Assembly: GCA_037576215.1 (NCBI GenBank)
Contig: JBANDB010000004.1
Span: forward strand, 6,138,001-6,202,000
Direction of reading: 5' to 3'
Source: Armillaria gallica
Taxonomy: Eukaryota; Basidiomycota; Agaricomycetes; Agaricales; Physalacriaceae
Length of the DNA: 64,000 nt
Positions within the stretch are counted from its first letter, which is position 1. The number at the start of each line of letters is the position of its first letter. The notes under the pieces are model-generated. The model was not told the DNA's origin and did not search any database. It saw only the letters and a program-made list of their open reading frames with translations. Below, piece after piece: positions 25,490 through 38,000 of this stretch. Made by a program: the position numbers and the translations under genes.

Positions 25490-25939
25490 ATGAGCGTTAC
25501 CGACCGTTGCAGTCATTGCAGGGCAGAATTTCATTGTGGAGACTGCAAGTATGCCGCGGTGAAGTCCGAGCTCCGAGAGCGGCTCTGTCCTAGTTGTTCA
25601 TCACAGGGCGGCACATGCAACTCGCGGAAGGTTTCCGCTGCTGCCACGCCAAGTCGGCGGTCCCTAAACTTGTCAGTGATACCAAATGCAGTCTTACGCT
25701 GGAGATCTGATGCCGGGCAAGTATTATTATTATATAGGGCTTCGCGCCGTGGCGTACACGATATACGGCCATATAGAGGGCGACCATCAAACGGTCAGAA
25801 TCTTTGCTTCGACGGAGCGGTAACAGCGATGGCCGTTTCTACTGTGTGCCCGACGGTTTCTATAGGAGACCAGGCAAATATATCTAGATGGCTCAGAGAA
25901 CTCACAAACTTGTCCATTTTCAAGTCAGGACTCGTATAG
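25490..25939 (+). CDS. CCR3, longer cysteine-rich family member
   Basis: From the ATG at 25,490 the frame reads MSVTDRCSHCRAEFHCGDC, then RLCPSCSSQ, a Ser/Arg tail, and continues to a stop at 25,939. The total is 149 residues unspliced. A 66-nt segment (25,672-25,737) looks like an intron whose donor is GTCAGT here but GTAAGT in the inverted copy. Because it is a multiple of three, the C-terminal part (VHDIRPYRGRPS ... LRELTNLSIFKSGLV) is open either way, and it is also open in the inverted copy, which supports it as coding. The open frame extends upstream to 25,295, but the family start is the MSVT methionine. It is the most divergent CCR: the second residue is Ser rather than Cys. Confidence 0.55.
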   Translation: MSVTDRCSHCRAEFHCGDCKYAAVKSELRERLCPSCSSQGGTCNSRKVSAAATPSRRSLNLSVIPNAVLRWRSDAGQVLLLYRASRRGVHDIRPYRGRPSNGQNLCFDGAVTAMAVSTVCPTVSIGDQANISRWLRELTNLSIFKSGLV

Positions 25940-26739
25940 GACCCGACTCTCGGACAGCGATCATTTTTCTAAGAATTAGGACCATGGCTTTGATACCTAT
26001 CTTCCGCTGTGCGGTTTTTCTGGACAGACATCTGTAGAAAGATAGGACAATCAGTAGATGTTACTCGTACTTTCCATACAAACAACAATACCCTTACCCG
26101 TCATGAGGATGCTACAGGACTAGCATAAGATGTATTATCCTTCTGTCACGAATTCGACTATTTTATTTGAATGAAAAGTAAATGCAATGCAGCCGTCAGG
26201 CGATCCTGTTCAAGCTTCTAATTACGTACTATGATTAGTCCCAGCGGCATTTTCTGTCTCCTGCCTGGGAAGCAAAGACCGCTCCTGGTACTCGAAAACA
26301 TTCCAGAAAAGGAAAGACGGTGAATCTGATGCGTCTGCGAATAGGAACTCCCATTCATAAGAAAAACTTCTGCGACGCTTTTTCTTCCCGCTGCATGAAG
26401 CTTTACTCTGCCCGATGTTTCAGGCTTTGTGTGGGGTAACGTGCAATAAAAAACTTGTGGAAGGTGTGAAACTTACGTAGATTGAAACCCACCCTTCGCA
26501 ACAAGTTTGGGGAGGATATTTTCGCCGGGTGGTGCATAGAACTCAGGGACGAGGCAGCTCGACAGTCAGGATTCACCGCCATGTGGAATTCGGGGAATAA
26601 GGTGTTACTGCTGTGTAGACAGACGCCTTCATTTGATTGGACACGACGTAGGAGGAATGTTGGAACACCGGAAGCGAATCTTTTCCCAATCGTCCTGGTT
26701 TTCCCTCGTGCGACGACGACGGGAAGCCAGGCATAGTAA
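25940..26739. other. No recognisable gene
   Basis: Copy 2 matches throughout. The left part of this stretch is inverted there, and the change of orientation falls between about 26,455 and 26,575. The 84-codon frame at 26,482-26,736 is not conserved at its start and is not supported. Confidence 0.45.
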
Positions 26740-28180
26740 AAACAGAACAGCGATCAGAAGAGTGATACACTGATGAGCTGATTCAGGAGATTACGCGTGT
26801 TCGACCGAAAAAATGGCAAGCTGACACTGCTCTGGATGCGGGGCTAGAATAAAGAGCGGGATATGCTTCCCAGAAGGGTCTGGCGAGGAAGGGAGGACAG
26901 AGAACCAGGTGGAGGGCACATGGCGTCGCACAGGAACCAGCTTGGCACAAGTAAGAAAGCGCGGCAATTCTGATACAGAGAATTTGCATTCGCGTTGTTG
27001 TAAAAGAGCCGCTTTCGGGGTATCAGGATATGTGCGTATCGCATGATCTCGATGTCCATTTCTATGGGACAGTATCTGACTCGCATGTCCGAGGCCGATG
27101 TCTGTCTGCCCTAATGTGGGTTTACAATTGTGATGACTTACTAACCTGTCTATCCGATGATAGAACAACATCCATCGGTAAACTGCTAACCTTCACTCGT
27201 CCAGTTTAGCATATACGGTACCAAGCTTCTTCACCTGATCCGTCGATATCTAAGATATCGAGCCACCGTTTTGCCCACAGGCCTTTCACCGACCGGATAT
27301 ATAGTCGCGCCAAAAGTAAGGTTCGATATTTTTAGCGTTCAGGTCCTCCCACAGTCATACGATACGACCGTCCGACGACCGATACGATTTGGAAACCAGG
27401 TGATGCGAACACAACCTATGTGAGGTTGCCATTGTACGTACGATGCTAGATAAGACGTCTTGGGGCTACCCGGCGCGGACAGAAACTTGCCAAGCAGCCG
27501 CCACTCAGAAACAAGACCTAGCAGAGCCCGAGGTTCGTATACAAAAGAGAAAAAAGAGCCGAACAACATACAAGCATTTTATATCCATTGAGTTCATGGC
27601 TCCGTATATGTGGTAATTTCGCAATGAAGCATACGCAGACAAAATAACTTGGCAACGATATCCAGCGGTGGCATCTTCACCCATTTGGTCCCATCACAGG
27701 TCTATTTCCAAAACATATAAACGAGTCAGAGCATAATTTATTGTCCTGGATAGACGTCGTCGCCGTCTTGAGGCCTGTAGAAAGGATTTGATGCGCCCAG
27801 AAGGTTCTAGAGTGTATGACGTTCAATACCTCAACGGCGACACAAACAAAATGTACGCACGTAAAAGACCGCTCAGAAAACCTGGATAGTGCGTATTCGT
27901 TCTGGATGAATGTTCCAGCTTGTTGACTCCGCATGTATACACGTGAACTGGTTGCGTACGTTGAGAGGATAATATCCCTGAAGTCGAAGACCCGGCTCTG
28001 TGGTGCCCAAGCAGGGTTCTTCCGGTCATGCCGCTCTTCGGTATGGTATTCAACAGCCGCGAACAACGCCGTCGCAGGGACGATATTCAATGTCGTCCAA
28101 GTCGGGAGGCAATTTGATGCCTTTGTGTTTGGTCCTGGACAGACGGCATCGCCGTCTGAAGTGTGTGAAGATCTACCAGC
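26740..28180 (-). pseudogene. Family M remnants (minus strand), copy 4
   Basis: Partner of 56,040-57,480 in block C2 and similar to the other M loci. The minus reading RDHAIRTYPDTPKAALL (about 26,990-27,050) aligns with the DHAMYIDAYAGKY stretch of copy 2. QWQPHIGCVRITWFPNRIG (27,370-27,430) aligns with its WIPYHIGRIR stretch. DRKNPAWAPQSRVFDFRDII (27,960-28,020) is kept in copy 2 of the block. A 217-codon minus frame (27,677-28,330) spans the 5' part but is broken in C2. Identity unknown. Confidence 0.45.
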
Positions 28181-29739
28181 ACTCAGCTTGAGGCCTTGAG
28201 GCGCGGAGGTTGCCGTTCGATCAAAGAAAGGGGCAGAATGGCCAGGGGATAGGGAACGGATAATGATCATCGTCATGATGGTCGCTGCGACATCGTGAGG
28301 GGAAATTGACATCGAGATCATGATCCCCATGTCGTGAGCAGTGGATGCGGGGGCGGGGGTGGCAGCGAACTTGGGGACGAGTAGTAGGCCCCGATGTTGG
28401 CTTTGGGCGGGGCAGCGGCCAGGGCATCCGAAGTGAAAATAAATTGGCGTCGTGGTAGAGCCCGTTGTGTTCCTGCGTTGTCACTCGAAAGAACGCTGTT
28501 GTCCCGCCGACGTCGGTCGTCGGTCGGGATCCCGATCTTTACCCCGCCCTCCCGCTCCTGATCTTCCTCGACTCATCGGCCCTTCATCCGCCTCCCACAG
28601 CTCAGCCGTACCTTCCCTTCCCAAACGAATCTCCCTAGCCACTACGCACGCCATCGTCACCGCCGCCGGCCCGCCGTCGTCCAGTCCCCGCTTGGCTTTC
28701 AGCCCCACGCCGTCCGATTATCAATCTTGTTGCGTAATTGGTGTCGTTTCACCCTTGAATTATTGGGGTTCGGTCAACCTGAAAAGCCGGGAAGATGAAA
28801 AGAGGTATAAAAAAAAAACAAAAAGAGGGTACTTCATGGTATTGAATATAGGATCAGAACACGAATATGGTCGTGCAGACAGATCTCGCGACCTCACATA
28901 TAACAAGAATTTTGAGCCTGTCTTGTGTGTCGGTGAAAAGCAACGAGAGACGAAAAGAATGCGTGAAGAAGTAACGGAAGCGAACGGGACCTTGTGCCTA
29001 GCGTTCCCGATATGGAGACTTGACCGGTGGGCCAACAATCCGGTCACTGGGCTGCGTAGGTCCGTTAGGGTCAGTTCAGCTGCCAGATAATACAAGATTT
29101 GTACGCGTAACGGCAACGACGACGGCGAAGGAAAGAGAACGGGGAAGATAGGAAAGCACGCGTTGATCGCGGAAGAGATACACGTGGCCGGATCCGGTGA
29201 AGTACGTAAACTTCAAAGGTGCATTCTTGGCACGACCCTGCGTGATATTGCAGCTTGATTTAGCTCAACCGACTCTTATTCGTAAATACTATTGATCGAA
29301 CATTGAGAATTGAGCAAAGTCGCAACTAAAAAGTTAAACTTTAACAACGTAAGAAGCACAGGTACATTCCGGGGGGGTCGGTCCTACAATCCTGGTTGAT
29401 CAGATCTCGGGTTTGAATGAAATTGTTCAAGCAGGGGCGAGTGAGGCGGGTGAATTTCGATGAGTAAGTACAGCCTAGGACCGATTTCGGAACTTCCTTA
29501 GGTCTAGACACCGACTTGTCGCCAGCTGTCTTTTGGTAAGAGTCAGCTTTTTTACGAGGAGGACGTTCACCTTGCCTACATTGATTGCCTGTTGACGGTT
29601 GGGATGAAACGGAACCCAAATTAAATCTCTTCGCGTGAGAGGAGTAGTCCCGTCTTGGCATGCCCTTCCCACGGTTAGACGTCCGATTGTTCGCACCTCC
29701 ATCTTACCACCCCGACTCCAGGTGTCAGCTTCGTCATTA
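28181..29739. other. Non-coding or doubtful; Ser/Pro-rich frames
   Basis: The longest frame is 212 codons on + (28,452-29,090), with a Pro/Ser/Arg-rich N-terminus. Its partner in copy 2 (57,724-58,044) is cut to 106 codons by indels, and a low-complexity minus frame overlaps it. That argues against coding constraint. The stretch at 29,390-29,740 resembles 58,620-58,980 but has no intact frame. Confidence 0.45.
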
Positions 29740-31318
29740 CATGTCTTTCGATTTACAAAGGTACAGCGTGAGAGGATGTGAGGGCCTTTATTACGTTCCA
29801 GATTTTGTGACGGTCAGCTGGGTCTCGTCAGGCTGCCATTTTGAGGTTCGAACATTGGCGCGACGGGCCTTCAGGAGGAGGAAGAAACCTATCTTGTGAG
29901 GAAGGTGAGTACACATACAGACTCTGAATTTTCGCATCCTAATGCCGCTGTCCAGATAAAGGAATCCCCACAACAAAAGTGGAAGCAGTTCGCAAACCGT
30001 CGGTTCGTCCTCGTCTATCACCTCGTGTCCCCATTCATTTGGAGTAATCTATGTCTGGACATGGTGTAGCTTACAGCTTCTTGGACCGCCTTCTTGATCT
30101 TTTTCCTTCACCATGGCGTTTCACTTTATGAAGTGCTATATAAAGAATATCTTCACGAGTGAGTCTGTCCAGAAAGCGCACCGTTTTAATTGCAGGGAAT
30201 ATCGAGAATTGCCATGAATTTGCGATTGTCAAACTTTAATAACGGAAGAAGCACAGGTACACTTTGGGATTCTATTCATTCATGGATCTGATCTCGGATG
30301 AAAGCGGTCCGACCCGGAGTGTGCCTTTCAACCGATCCCAACCATTATTCTCGCTTCAGAACGTTGACCTCGGTACTTCAAATGTTTCATTGAGTGCGGA
30401 CTCTCCGAGGACACCTTAGTTGGGTGATGTATGTGAGTCGAACGGTGACCGGTGAAGCCCGGTCTCCGCCACGTCAATAATTGGATTTCAGGGGTTGAGG
30501 TTATTTGGTTCTGGATGACTCGACGAACGCTTGTTTGATGATGGACTGCCGGGAGGAGGAAGTGGGCTGACTGCACGCGTCTACCGTGCTGTCACTTGTT
30601 GGCGGTAACTGGAATCGCTGGTAGGCGTTTACTTGGATGAGGAATTACACAAGAAACATACCGAAAAAGGACGCCAAGCTTGCGACATCATGGCATCGTG
30701 AGGGTGGATCGTTTCCGGAATCATATACAGACCTTGTGCCGATCCCGTCACGACCACCTTCCTGGGACGTTCCGTATGTTTTTCCCTGACACGGCCGGAA
30801 CGAGTGTCGTGTCAGGGTCGAAGATGAAGGTATCGTCAACTCGTGTGCAATTTAATAACCCGCGTATGGCACCTAGCCAACAAGGAAAGATTGGCATTTA
30901 GAATCAGAAAAAAAATTGACAAACCTTATGAGGGCGGGACTTTTTCGAACGTAATCACAGGTACCCTCCTTCATGATCGGACACTTGGCGGTAGAAACTC
31001 TTTCAACGCGTCCGGCGCGACTTGAAAGGCTTCCAACTCGTTAATCCAAAAGAATATTCTGGCCCGGTCTTTCAAGTTCCGTATGGATGTGACCATACTG
31101 CGTATGCTATTATCGGTCATGCTATAATGGCCGATTACACAGAAAGCTTGAAACCCATACGACGGCCATGCTGGGATTTCCTGGGGGACGGGTTCTGGGC
31201 ACTACTCTACCTTTGTCCGTATATAGACTCCGACCCTCGGAGTTGGTTGCTGTCTTGCCTGGTGCGTAACAGACTTTTGGAAGGGTTGAGATTCCATTAT
31301 CAGTCCGAAAATAGATGA
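29740..31318 (+). pseudogene. P module, copy 2 (upstream of CCR4)
   Basis: This is an unrecognised gene relic shared with 58,960-60,318 and, more distantly, 18,240-18,640. Exon-like pieces in order are VSWVSSGCHFEVRTLARRAF, a donor GTGAGTACACATA (29,906), an intron ending TGTCCAG, then KESPQQKWKQFANRRFVLVY. After about 900 bp come DTWR, a TAG at 30,992-30,994 where copy 1 has CAG, KLFQRVRRDLKGFQLVNPKE and a long open tail. The tail from the ATG at 31,022 (98 codons, ending YQSENR) is open in both block-C copies, with mostly conservative changes, so it may be a shortened gene in its own right. Confidence 0.45.
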
Positions 31319-31367
31319 GACAAATTGAAGAAGCCCGTCCATTCATTTTGAAAACGCGACCGTGGGT

Positions 31368-31646
31368 GTTGAGAAGACACGGTTGCTTAAGGCGGCAGTC
31401 AAAGAGGCCTTGGCCAAAATCCTAATCGAGACACCATAATACCCTGAGTGTAGGGCGCCACCGTCGAAGCGAAAATTGTTTCAAATCATTATGCGACCCT
31501 CTTTAGGTACGCCTGCCTCGAACGCGTATAAAGTCTGCGAGTTCAAAGTGTCGTCGATAGCCCAGGAGCCCATCTCTTCGTGCTCTAGTTCTTTTTAGCA
31601 CCGAACCTGCACACCCCGCCACTTTTTCTTGTTCTAAGGCTACACA
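31368..31646 (+). promoter_or_regulatory. Conserved CCR4 promoter region
   Basis: It holds ACGGTTGCTTAAGGCGGCAG then TCAAAGAG, TACCCTGAGTGTAGGGCGCC then ACCGTCGAAGCGA, and CTCGAACGCGTATAAAGT with a TATA box at 31,527-31,532, 120 bp before the ATG. All three blocks are also present before CCR2 and CCR5. Confidence 0.6.
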
Positions 31647-31910
31647 ATGTGTTTTTCGGTTGGGCGCTGCTCTTTGTGTGGGGTGGAGATTCTGTTACAG
31701 TGTTCTCAAAAATGCCCAGGGTATCCGAGGCAGCACCCTTTACTCAGAGCGACTTGCTGCTCGAGCTGCACATCCCGTAACACAACCGGCTCGCAGCAGG
31801 GGTCCACTGCTACCACCAAGCCTTCGGGTGCTGAACATCCAGGTAACACCATCTCCTTATGGATATTTCGCAATCTGATACAATTCAGACTCTCTAGGAA
31901 AATAAAATAG
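31647..31910 (+). CDS. CCR4, small six-cysteine protein
   Basis: MCFSVGRCSLCGVEI opens the frame, followed by two spaced cysteines (C..K C), then TCCSSCTSR and a Ser/Thr-rich tail. Unspliced it is 87 residues. A likely intron starts GTAACACC after AEHP and ends AATTCAG (about 31,843-31,889), giving a 69-70 residue product ending DSLGK. The equivalent donor exists in CCR2. The C-x2-C pairs and spacing match the family; no signal peptide. The partner CCR5 (60,648) is 29,001 bp away and differs at a few sites only. A small intracellular metal-binding protein is the best guess; function unknown. Confidence 0.65.
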   Translation: MCFSVGRCSLCGVEILLQCSQKCPGYPRQHPLLRATCCSSCTSRNTTGSQQGSTATTKPSGAEHPGNTISLWIFRNLIQFRLSRKIK

Positions 31911-33354
31911 CGCAGAGAAGTCAGTCCTGTCGTTGGCATTTGTTGTAAGTCGTTGACAGACTCAAAAGCCGATTCACAGATAGACACGCCTGATCCCTTT
32001 TCCCAAGGTTTCCACCGGGCCCGACAGCCTAAGTATTTGTCACTCAATACTATTGTTTTGCCATTCGTTTTTCAAATTTGCTATAATGAATTACATGCTG
32101 TACTCCACCTTTACTCCGTAAGATGATCCTTTACAAAAATTGGCCTAAAATTAGACATGACGTCTGTGATCTATTTTTGCGGCCGGTCCGGTCTCCAACC
32201 CTCTCAAATTTCAATTTTAAAACCTACAACTTTGACATTTATATTGTCGAGGATTGGATTAGTGACGATCAAATTCGACTTTAAAATACGCCTAGGCCAG
32301 CCTTCTGAAGTTCGCGTCTCGCTTTGAAGTTGCTTTGATTGCACTTTGAGACGCATCTTGGTGGCAGTGCATGATCTGTGCTGTGTATGTCGTGGTCTCC
32401 GCGTCACTGTCACGTCACATCTGTTACACCTTAACTTTCAACAATTCAACATCAATTGCTATTTTCCAGTCGCCTCTTTTCTGAGCATAATCTCGTGGTC
32501 CCGACTTTCAGACTCTTCTCACATGAAATCAACACTACTGGTAAGAGCACTGCCCCAGCCTTATACCCGATCCTCATTTTGTCGCGGACGGTTCACAGAC
32601 ATCAACATAGTACCCCGCCCCAGGGCATCTATGCTACGATATAAATGGCGATGGTATTCGTACTCTAGAAAATGGAACTTTTAGTGAATTGAGTCGAAGA
32701 TAGGGTGGTTGGTCTCCATGGGAGCTGTGGCGAGCAGGGAACATCACCACTAGTGCGCTGAAGCACACTTTGAGAATGCTGCAGCCTGCCGTCGTCTGCT
32801 GAAAGTGTTTGGTTGAGAGTGTATCCACTTATCCCACCTGCGTACGTTTTGCTTATCTATCCTTGTTTCATTACTGACCGTGGTCTTGTTGGCAGCATCT
32901 TGACCGACTTCTACGCTGGGCAACGTCCTAACGAGACACTGAGTGGGGAACGGGTAAACATCTTAGGATATCTTCGTATCATGGCGGTGCAGATGACCTG
33001 CCTTGACCTGCCTTAATAGATGTACCTGCACCTCGGAACGCAGCCTCGTTTGGGTTGCACATGAGGGTTGAATCGTTCGTTCGTTTTGAGTGTACCCACT
33101 ACCTATGATTAGTGAATCCAAGTAAGTGTTGCCTTTCCGTCTTCATACGTGACAGCGATGATGCTGATAGCATCTGATCAGTATCGACTACTGCGGCGTG
33201 GGAAGCTCAAGGTCATAATTGAATATCGATTTATTATGTTGTCATTGCGTCGAATATGAACTTTTGCCACCCTATGCAGAGCAGCTTCCTTGGCCGACTT
33301 CAGAGCACGGATATGTCACGCCCTGCGATGGCCAACCCAGCGGTATCGATCTTT
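31911..33354. other. No recognisable gene
   Basis: The end of block C1 lies at 32,221. Beyond it only short frames occur (e.g. 32,346-32,684, 112 codons), without recognisable features. Confidence 0.45.
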
Positions 33355-35275
33355 GATGCATACAGCGCTACCTGAGATACAGCTTGTTCTAAAGATGGCA
33401 TTGTCTTTATCTGTGCATCTATTCACAAACGGGTTTGGACAGGCTGCAATGCGTGGTCCGGAGTAAAGATGTCCTTTTCACCCCAGGCTACTCATAGGCG
33501 CATTCAGATTACACCACTAAGGCTCCAAATATCAGGAGATTTTCGTCCTTGGATGGTTCGGCTTCTCATCGCACTCAACCGCCGAATCCTATCTTACGTT
33601 GTTCTATTTTAAGTCCAGTCTAGTGAATATGATAGTCACGCACCTATTGAATACGCTTGATGTGTTCATTTAGGATGTCTGTTCAATGTATCATGGGCGG
33701 CTTCTAGGTCAGCGTCTGTTGTATCTTCTCTCCCTTTCTCATAAACGACAGTATGGCCAGTGAATTTCACGTACAGCAAGATTACGACGCTGTCAGTTAT
33801 GATGCGTACTTTGACCCAAGCAGAATTCTTCATTCAATTCCTTCGAACGCAACTGTGGTTCGCGGTTAGTCTGACTGTTCGGTCATGAGGCTGTATCCTA
33901 AGATTCCTGACGTTTACTTCTCATCGTAGACCAAGTCGGTTTCTACCAAGACCTCCATGAGGCATCCGGAAGTGGCAGAACCATGCTTCAACTCATCAGA
34001 AATAATCATGAAGTTATTATCTGGGGACCTCCTGTCGACAAGCTCGCTAATCTTATGATACAGCTCGAGCTGATAGTATGTGACATCCACATTTCCTCGA
34101 TATCCAATGAGGGACTCACTATATGATTGGTAGGTGACACTTCTTAGTTCTGTAGCTTTCGAAGATACCAGGCAAGCAACGTTGTATATCGCAGGGGACG
34201 GGCGCGCTCGCCTTATTCCACAGGAGGAAAAGCACTTCCAAATTCCCTATTTGGGCGGATATCGCTGTGTCGATGAAAGCCAGCTTCAAGTCACCGAGTG
34301 GCTACAGGCGGGCTGGAAGCGTGCACTGTTGGACGGGGTCAGGCCAGTCGGTAGGTGGTACTTGCCGTAATAGGCGCCTGCAGAGATACCTTATACTAAT
34401 ATACACTGCAATCACAGAAGTAGAATACGCTTATAACTTCACGTCGTCCTTGGCCTTGCAATGCATGATAGACGGCTGCCGACACTTGGAACCACTGGAT
34501 CTGACTACTCCAGTTCTGGCTTGCCTAGTTCGCGATGGCCGCATGATTGGGGTAGTCAAATGTGTAGAAGAAGGAGCGCGAATGGTATCATATAAAGATC
34601 GTGCCTTGGTATGTGCTAATTTGAGAGCGCTTCCTTTCTCTGATCCAGCTTAGGTTTACAACGCCTTTTGGAAAATGCAGAAACATCATGTCTACCTCCT
34701 TGACGGTTACAACGTGGATCCATGCGCCATTTTAATCGTTGACGATAAAGTCAGGTTCGTCGACATGGCTCTCAAAAGATGGTTCAGCCCGAACGTTTTC
34801 ATCTTTGATCGGACGCTACACGATGAACAGCGCTTAAGACAAGCGCAGCAGGCGCATTGGAGGCAGATTGAACTGCTTTTTGAGCGCATCGATACAGATA
34901 CCGGCACTAGCAACCGATACCGGCCATGCGAATACCGGCTTATCAACGACATTTCTTCGCCCAGAATGTCTTTGGTAGTCTCGGCGCCTCCTTCGGCCGT
35001 ATTCGAAAGGCGGGAAAAGCACAAGAGAAGATCCAGCGAAGCGCAAATATCATCAGACACAGCTTGTGACGGACCATATTTGCCTGGACGGGTCAGCCTA
35101 GCACGACGGCGTAGGATTACGCGCGAACCATTCATCAGACGTCCTGGGTCTCATATGATCAGTTCGGAAATGTCGCTTTCTTCTTTAAGCGCCACGTCTT
35201 CAACTTTCCTATATCCAGCTCCGAGTCCACCTCATGATGCATCTTCTTCCGTACAATGGCAATATGCATGACTTC
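33355..35275 (+). repeat. Duplicated block A, copy 2
   Basis: Homologous to 5,355-7,400 in the same orientation at an offset of about 28.0 kb. The similarity starts upstream of the gene and ends near its stop codon. Confidence 0.8.
33753..35271 (+). CDS. Kinase-like fold protein A2, 5 exons
   Basis: Exons 33753-33864, 33930-34075, 34134-34350, 34418-34608 and 34654-35271 join in phase to 427 residues. All introns are GT..AG. The core matches A1: ASGSGRTMLQLIRNNHEVII, the FQIPYLGGYRCVDESQLQV stretch, LDLTTPVLACLVRDGRMIGV, then HHVYLLDGYNVDPCAILIVD and DKVRFVDMALKRW. As in A1, kinase-like catalytic residues are not recognisable (YLLDGYNVDP where HRDxxxxN would fall). The C-terminal basic Ser/Pro-rich tail is about 50 residues shorter than in A1. 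Conservation of phase through five exons suggests the gene was under constraint when duplicated. A third partial copy lies at 54,518-54,917 (-). Function unknown; the kinase relation is tentative. Confidence 0.65.
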
Positions 35276-38000
35276 CGTCGAATATCTTGCTCTAAACATT
35301 CAAACCACTCCCCATCCAGTGACGGCCTAAAAATCAGGCCGCTCGAAGGACCCGAATTGTAATATCTACTTTCAGAAGCGTGCATCCTGATTCTGGGTGG
35401 CTTGGTGATGGGCACAGCTTAGGAGGTTGACTAGGGCTAAGCGATTGTGTTCGTAGGTTTTTATCTGTGTCCTTGCCTTTGGACGTTACTCCATCATTAA
35501 ATGATAAGACGGCCGTCAAGTCACATCTCCAGATTTATACCCAGGTTGGATGAATTGTTCCGCTGAATTAATTCTTATTACTTAGTTTATATAGAGTGTA
35601 TCACCAGTAAACGCTTGATGTAAGTAGAAACAGGAACGACTCATGTGCAACGGCATGCCTGTCTAAAGATCAACAGTCATGGATGCACGTGAGATTTAAG
35701 GGTTGAAGGATAGAAGCCAGCATATTACGACCAGAAATCCACTGCAACGTCAAACTCACATTCTAAACGCCACATAAAACTCCGGTGAAAGATTCGCCAG
35801 ATGATGTGAGCCAGGGGGGCCAGCACGGTCTAGGACCCAGCAGAACCCCAGCAAAAGTCGGCGATGGATGTTCCTTGGTTCATTGCGTGACGACAAGTGG
35901 CGTTGAATGAGTATCTATGACCTTGGGCCTTGTCAAATACATCAGCAAAACCCATAATTGGTCTTTCCGGGCTTCGTCTTTTTTTAGCCATCTTTCTGCC
36001 CCTTTATCTTCGGTGATCGGGTCTTGGTCTTGGTAAACCGGGCCTTCTGTGTCTTTGTCGTCTTGTCACTAGGGTGGTCTCTTTTGAACGGCTTTCAGTA
36101 CAAATGTCAGTTGGTATATTTACCAATAGAAGCTGACATAGCGTATGCACGGTGGTATTGTTTTTGATACAGACTATGGGAGATCGATAACTGAAGCTAA
36201 GCGTTGGTGAAAATATTGTACCACAATTTCTTGGTAATAGTACACAGCACAGTCAGTACTAGTAGAGCTCCCGTAGCAAAAGCATGTCCAAGATGATGTT
36301 GTAAGTTGCAGAGGGTCCGGGAGGGAGAGTAAACAGCGGAGGAACGCAAGAGAAATAGAAAATCTGCGAAGTTCTTTCAAACTCCGCCAGTGGTGCCTGC
36401 GCACAGATCACACCATCTCACGTGACGTTGACTTTTGGATCCGAAATTCAATCCGAATTGATCTCCACGTCTCTTCCCTTTCCCCTCCATCCTCGTTCAA
36501 AGGACAATCTCAACGTCGAACCTCAGCATCGAAATAACACTTCGAATTTGGGCCCGAAAATCTATCATGCTTTTGCGGGCGAGGTGCAGGGGTGGTGGTG
36601 CATATCGTGTCCAGGGATTCCGGATGGGTTCAAATGGGCTTTGCATACGGTATGTTTCTCTCCCGGGGGGCTGGTTCTTTAAGCACTGACGTCCTTCTAC
36701 TCCAGTGTTTTGTCATTCGTCTAAAGGTAAGTCCCTAGTCTAGGAGATTACGTTTGCTCACAGCAGGTACATTTAAGGCTCGTGCAAATTTTTTGGTGCG
36801 GGACTTGGATTCAAACACCATCCAATTCGATCTGGGTGGCCGCAGTACCAACGGGACAAGACCCGGCATCATAGATGGGCTGGGGGGACTACTGGAGAGC
36901 TGCTTTGGTACGTTTGCTGTCCGTTTCGGTTTCTTTTACCAATTGCTTACTGTCTGTATGTCATATTTTGTAGCCCTATGTCGACATGTGATATAGCCGC
37001 GAGTCTGCATGGTGTGACATTGCTACGGCCGGGTATACGAGGATGGCAGGCTCCATCGCTTTGTGAGGTCGACTCTGTGAATTCTTGTCGCGCCGTCGTT
37101 GTGCTGATGGATTGCTTGTACATGGGTCTTCATTGTTTATATAGCTTTTCTATATGTTAGCTATTGTAGTGTTCGTTGTCTTACATAAATGACAATATAC
37201 TGGTATTTCAATGCTCTACGAACCTGTCGGAATAGAAAGAAAAGGAAAGAATAATGGTCTTACCAAGATAGTTGTCAAGACGAAATTGATCTTGTCAAGA
37301 ATATGTACCTCAGTTGTCAAAGATGCTTGGTCTTTCGTCCTTTTCATCTTTTTGATCTTGTACAGGACCAAAAAGACACGGAAGATCAATGTTTGGTTTT
37401 CCTGATGTAGCCCTTTCACCTGTCGGGTTGTACTGAATCAATAAACGGATTCTTATGCCTCCGACGACATGGTCTAGCTTTTCCTCGTGAGGGTTCTTCG
37501 TTGAGGGGTCCCGCGTAATGTTGTCTAGTTGTTCCAAAAAGAGAAATGGGCTACCGAAAGAAAACGCTTGAGCATCGACCGAGTATTTGATTTAATATGC
37601 ATCCCGTCCGATCTATAGGCCAGCATCCATCGACTATTCGACCATCGGAAGTGGTTGCACTCGCATGGTCGAAATCAGGAATGAAGTCGGGACTCGACCG
37701 GCTAAGTACTGTATTTGTTTCGACCTTTTAAACTTTTGGAAGTATGATCACGTCAAGGGAAGTCCCTGTTTCGTCTCTACAGCGGACCATGCCGTGTAAT
37801 ATGATGATGATGACCATAGAGCGACTCAGCTTGAGTATGAATGCCAAAAGTTACATTATGAAAGGCACCTATGGAGTATTGTAATTGACGGCGAATTTCC
37901 TCATTTTTTCTAAGGCATGTTTGAGGTAGCCTTTTCTTCTGGATGACTCGCACAAAGTATGGTGGCTGACTTCGAATCGTCTAGCTTGCTTCTGCACCTA
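35276..38000. other. No recognisable gene
   Basis: Small frames at 36,422-36,682 (containing CISCPGIPDG) and 36,754-36,996 on + might be exons of one short gene, since GT and AG signals lie between them. I find no homology and no duplicate. The stretch at 37,200-37,560 is AT-rich with repeated TTGTCAAGA-like words. Confidence 0.4.

Larger units (their letters stand above)
25480..32221. repeat. Duplicated block C, copy 1
   Basis: This is homologous to 54,925-61,211. From about 26,575 to the end the two copies are in the same orientation at an offset of about 29.0-29.3 kb. The first part (about 25,485-26,455) is inverted in copy 2. Similarity ends sharply after CTCTCAAATTTCAATTTTAA (32,202-32,221; partner 61,192-61,211). 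Confidence 0.85.

Noticed and set aside
26791..28330. Long minus-strand frames (126 and 217 codons) as intact genes
   Set aside because: Comparison with the other family M copies shows these frames cross from one ancestral frame to another, and the partner copy breaks the longer one.
28452..29090. 212-codon plus-strand frame as a gene
   Set aside because: The duplicate at 57,724 is broken by indels not divisible by three, and the N-terminus is low-complexity Pro/Ser/Arg.
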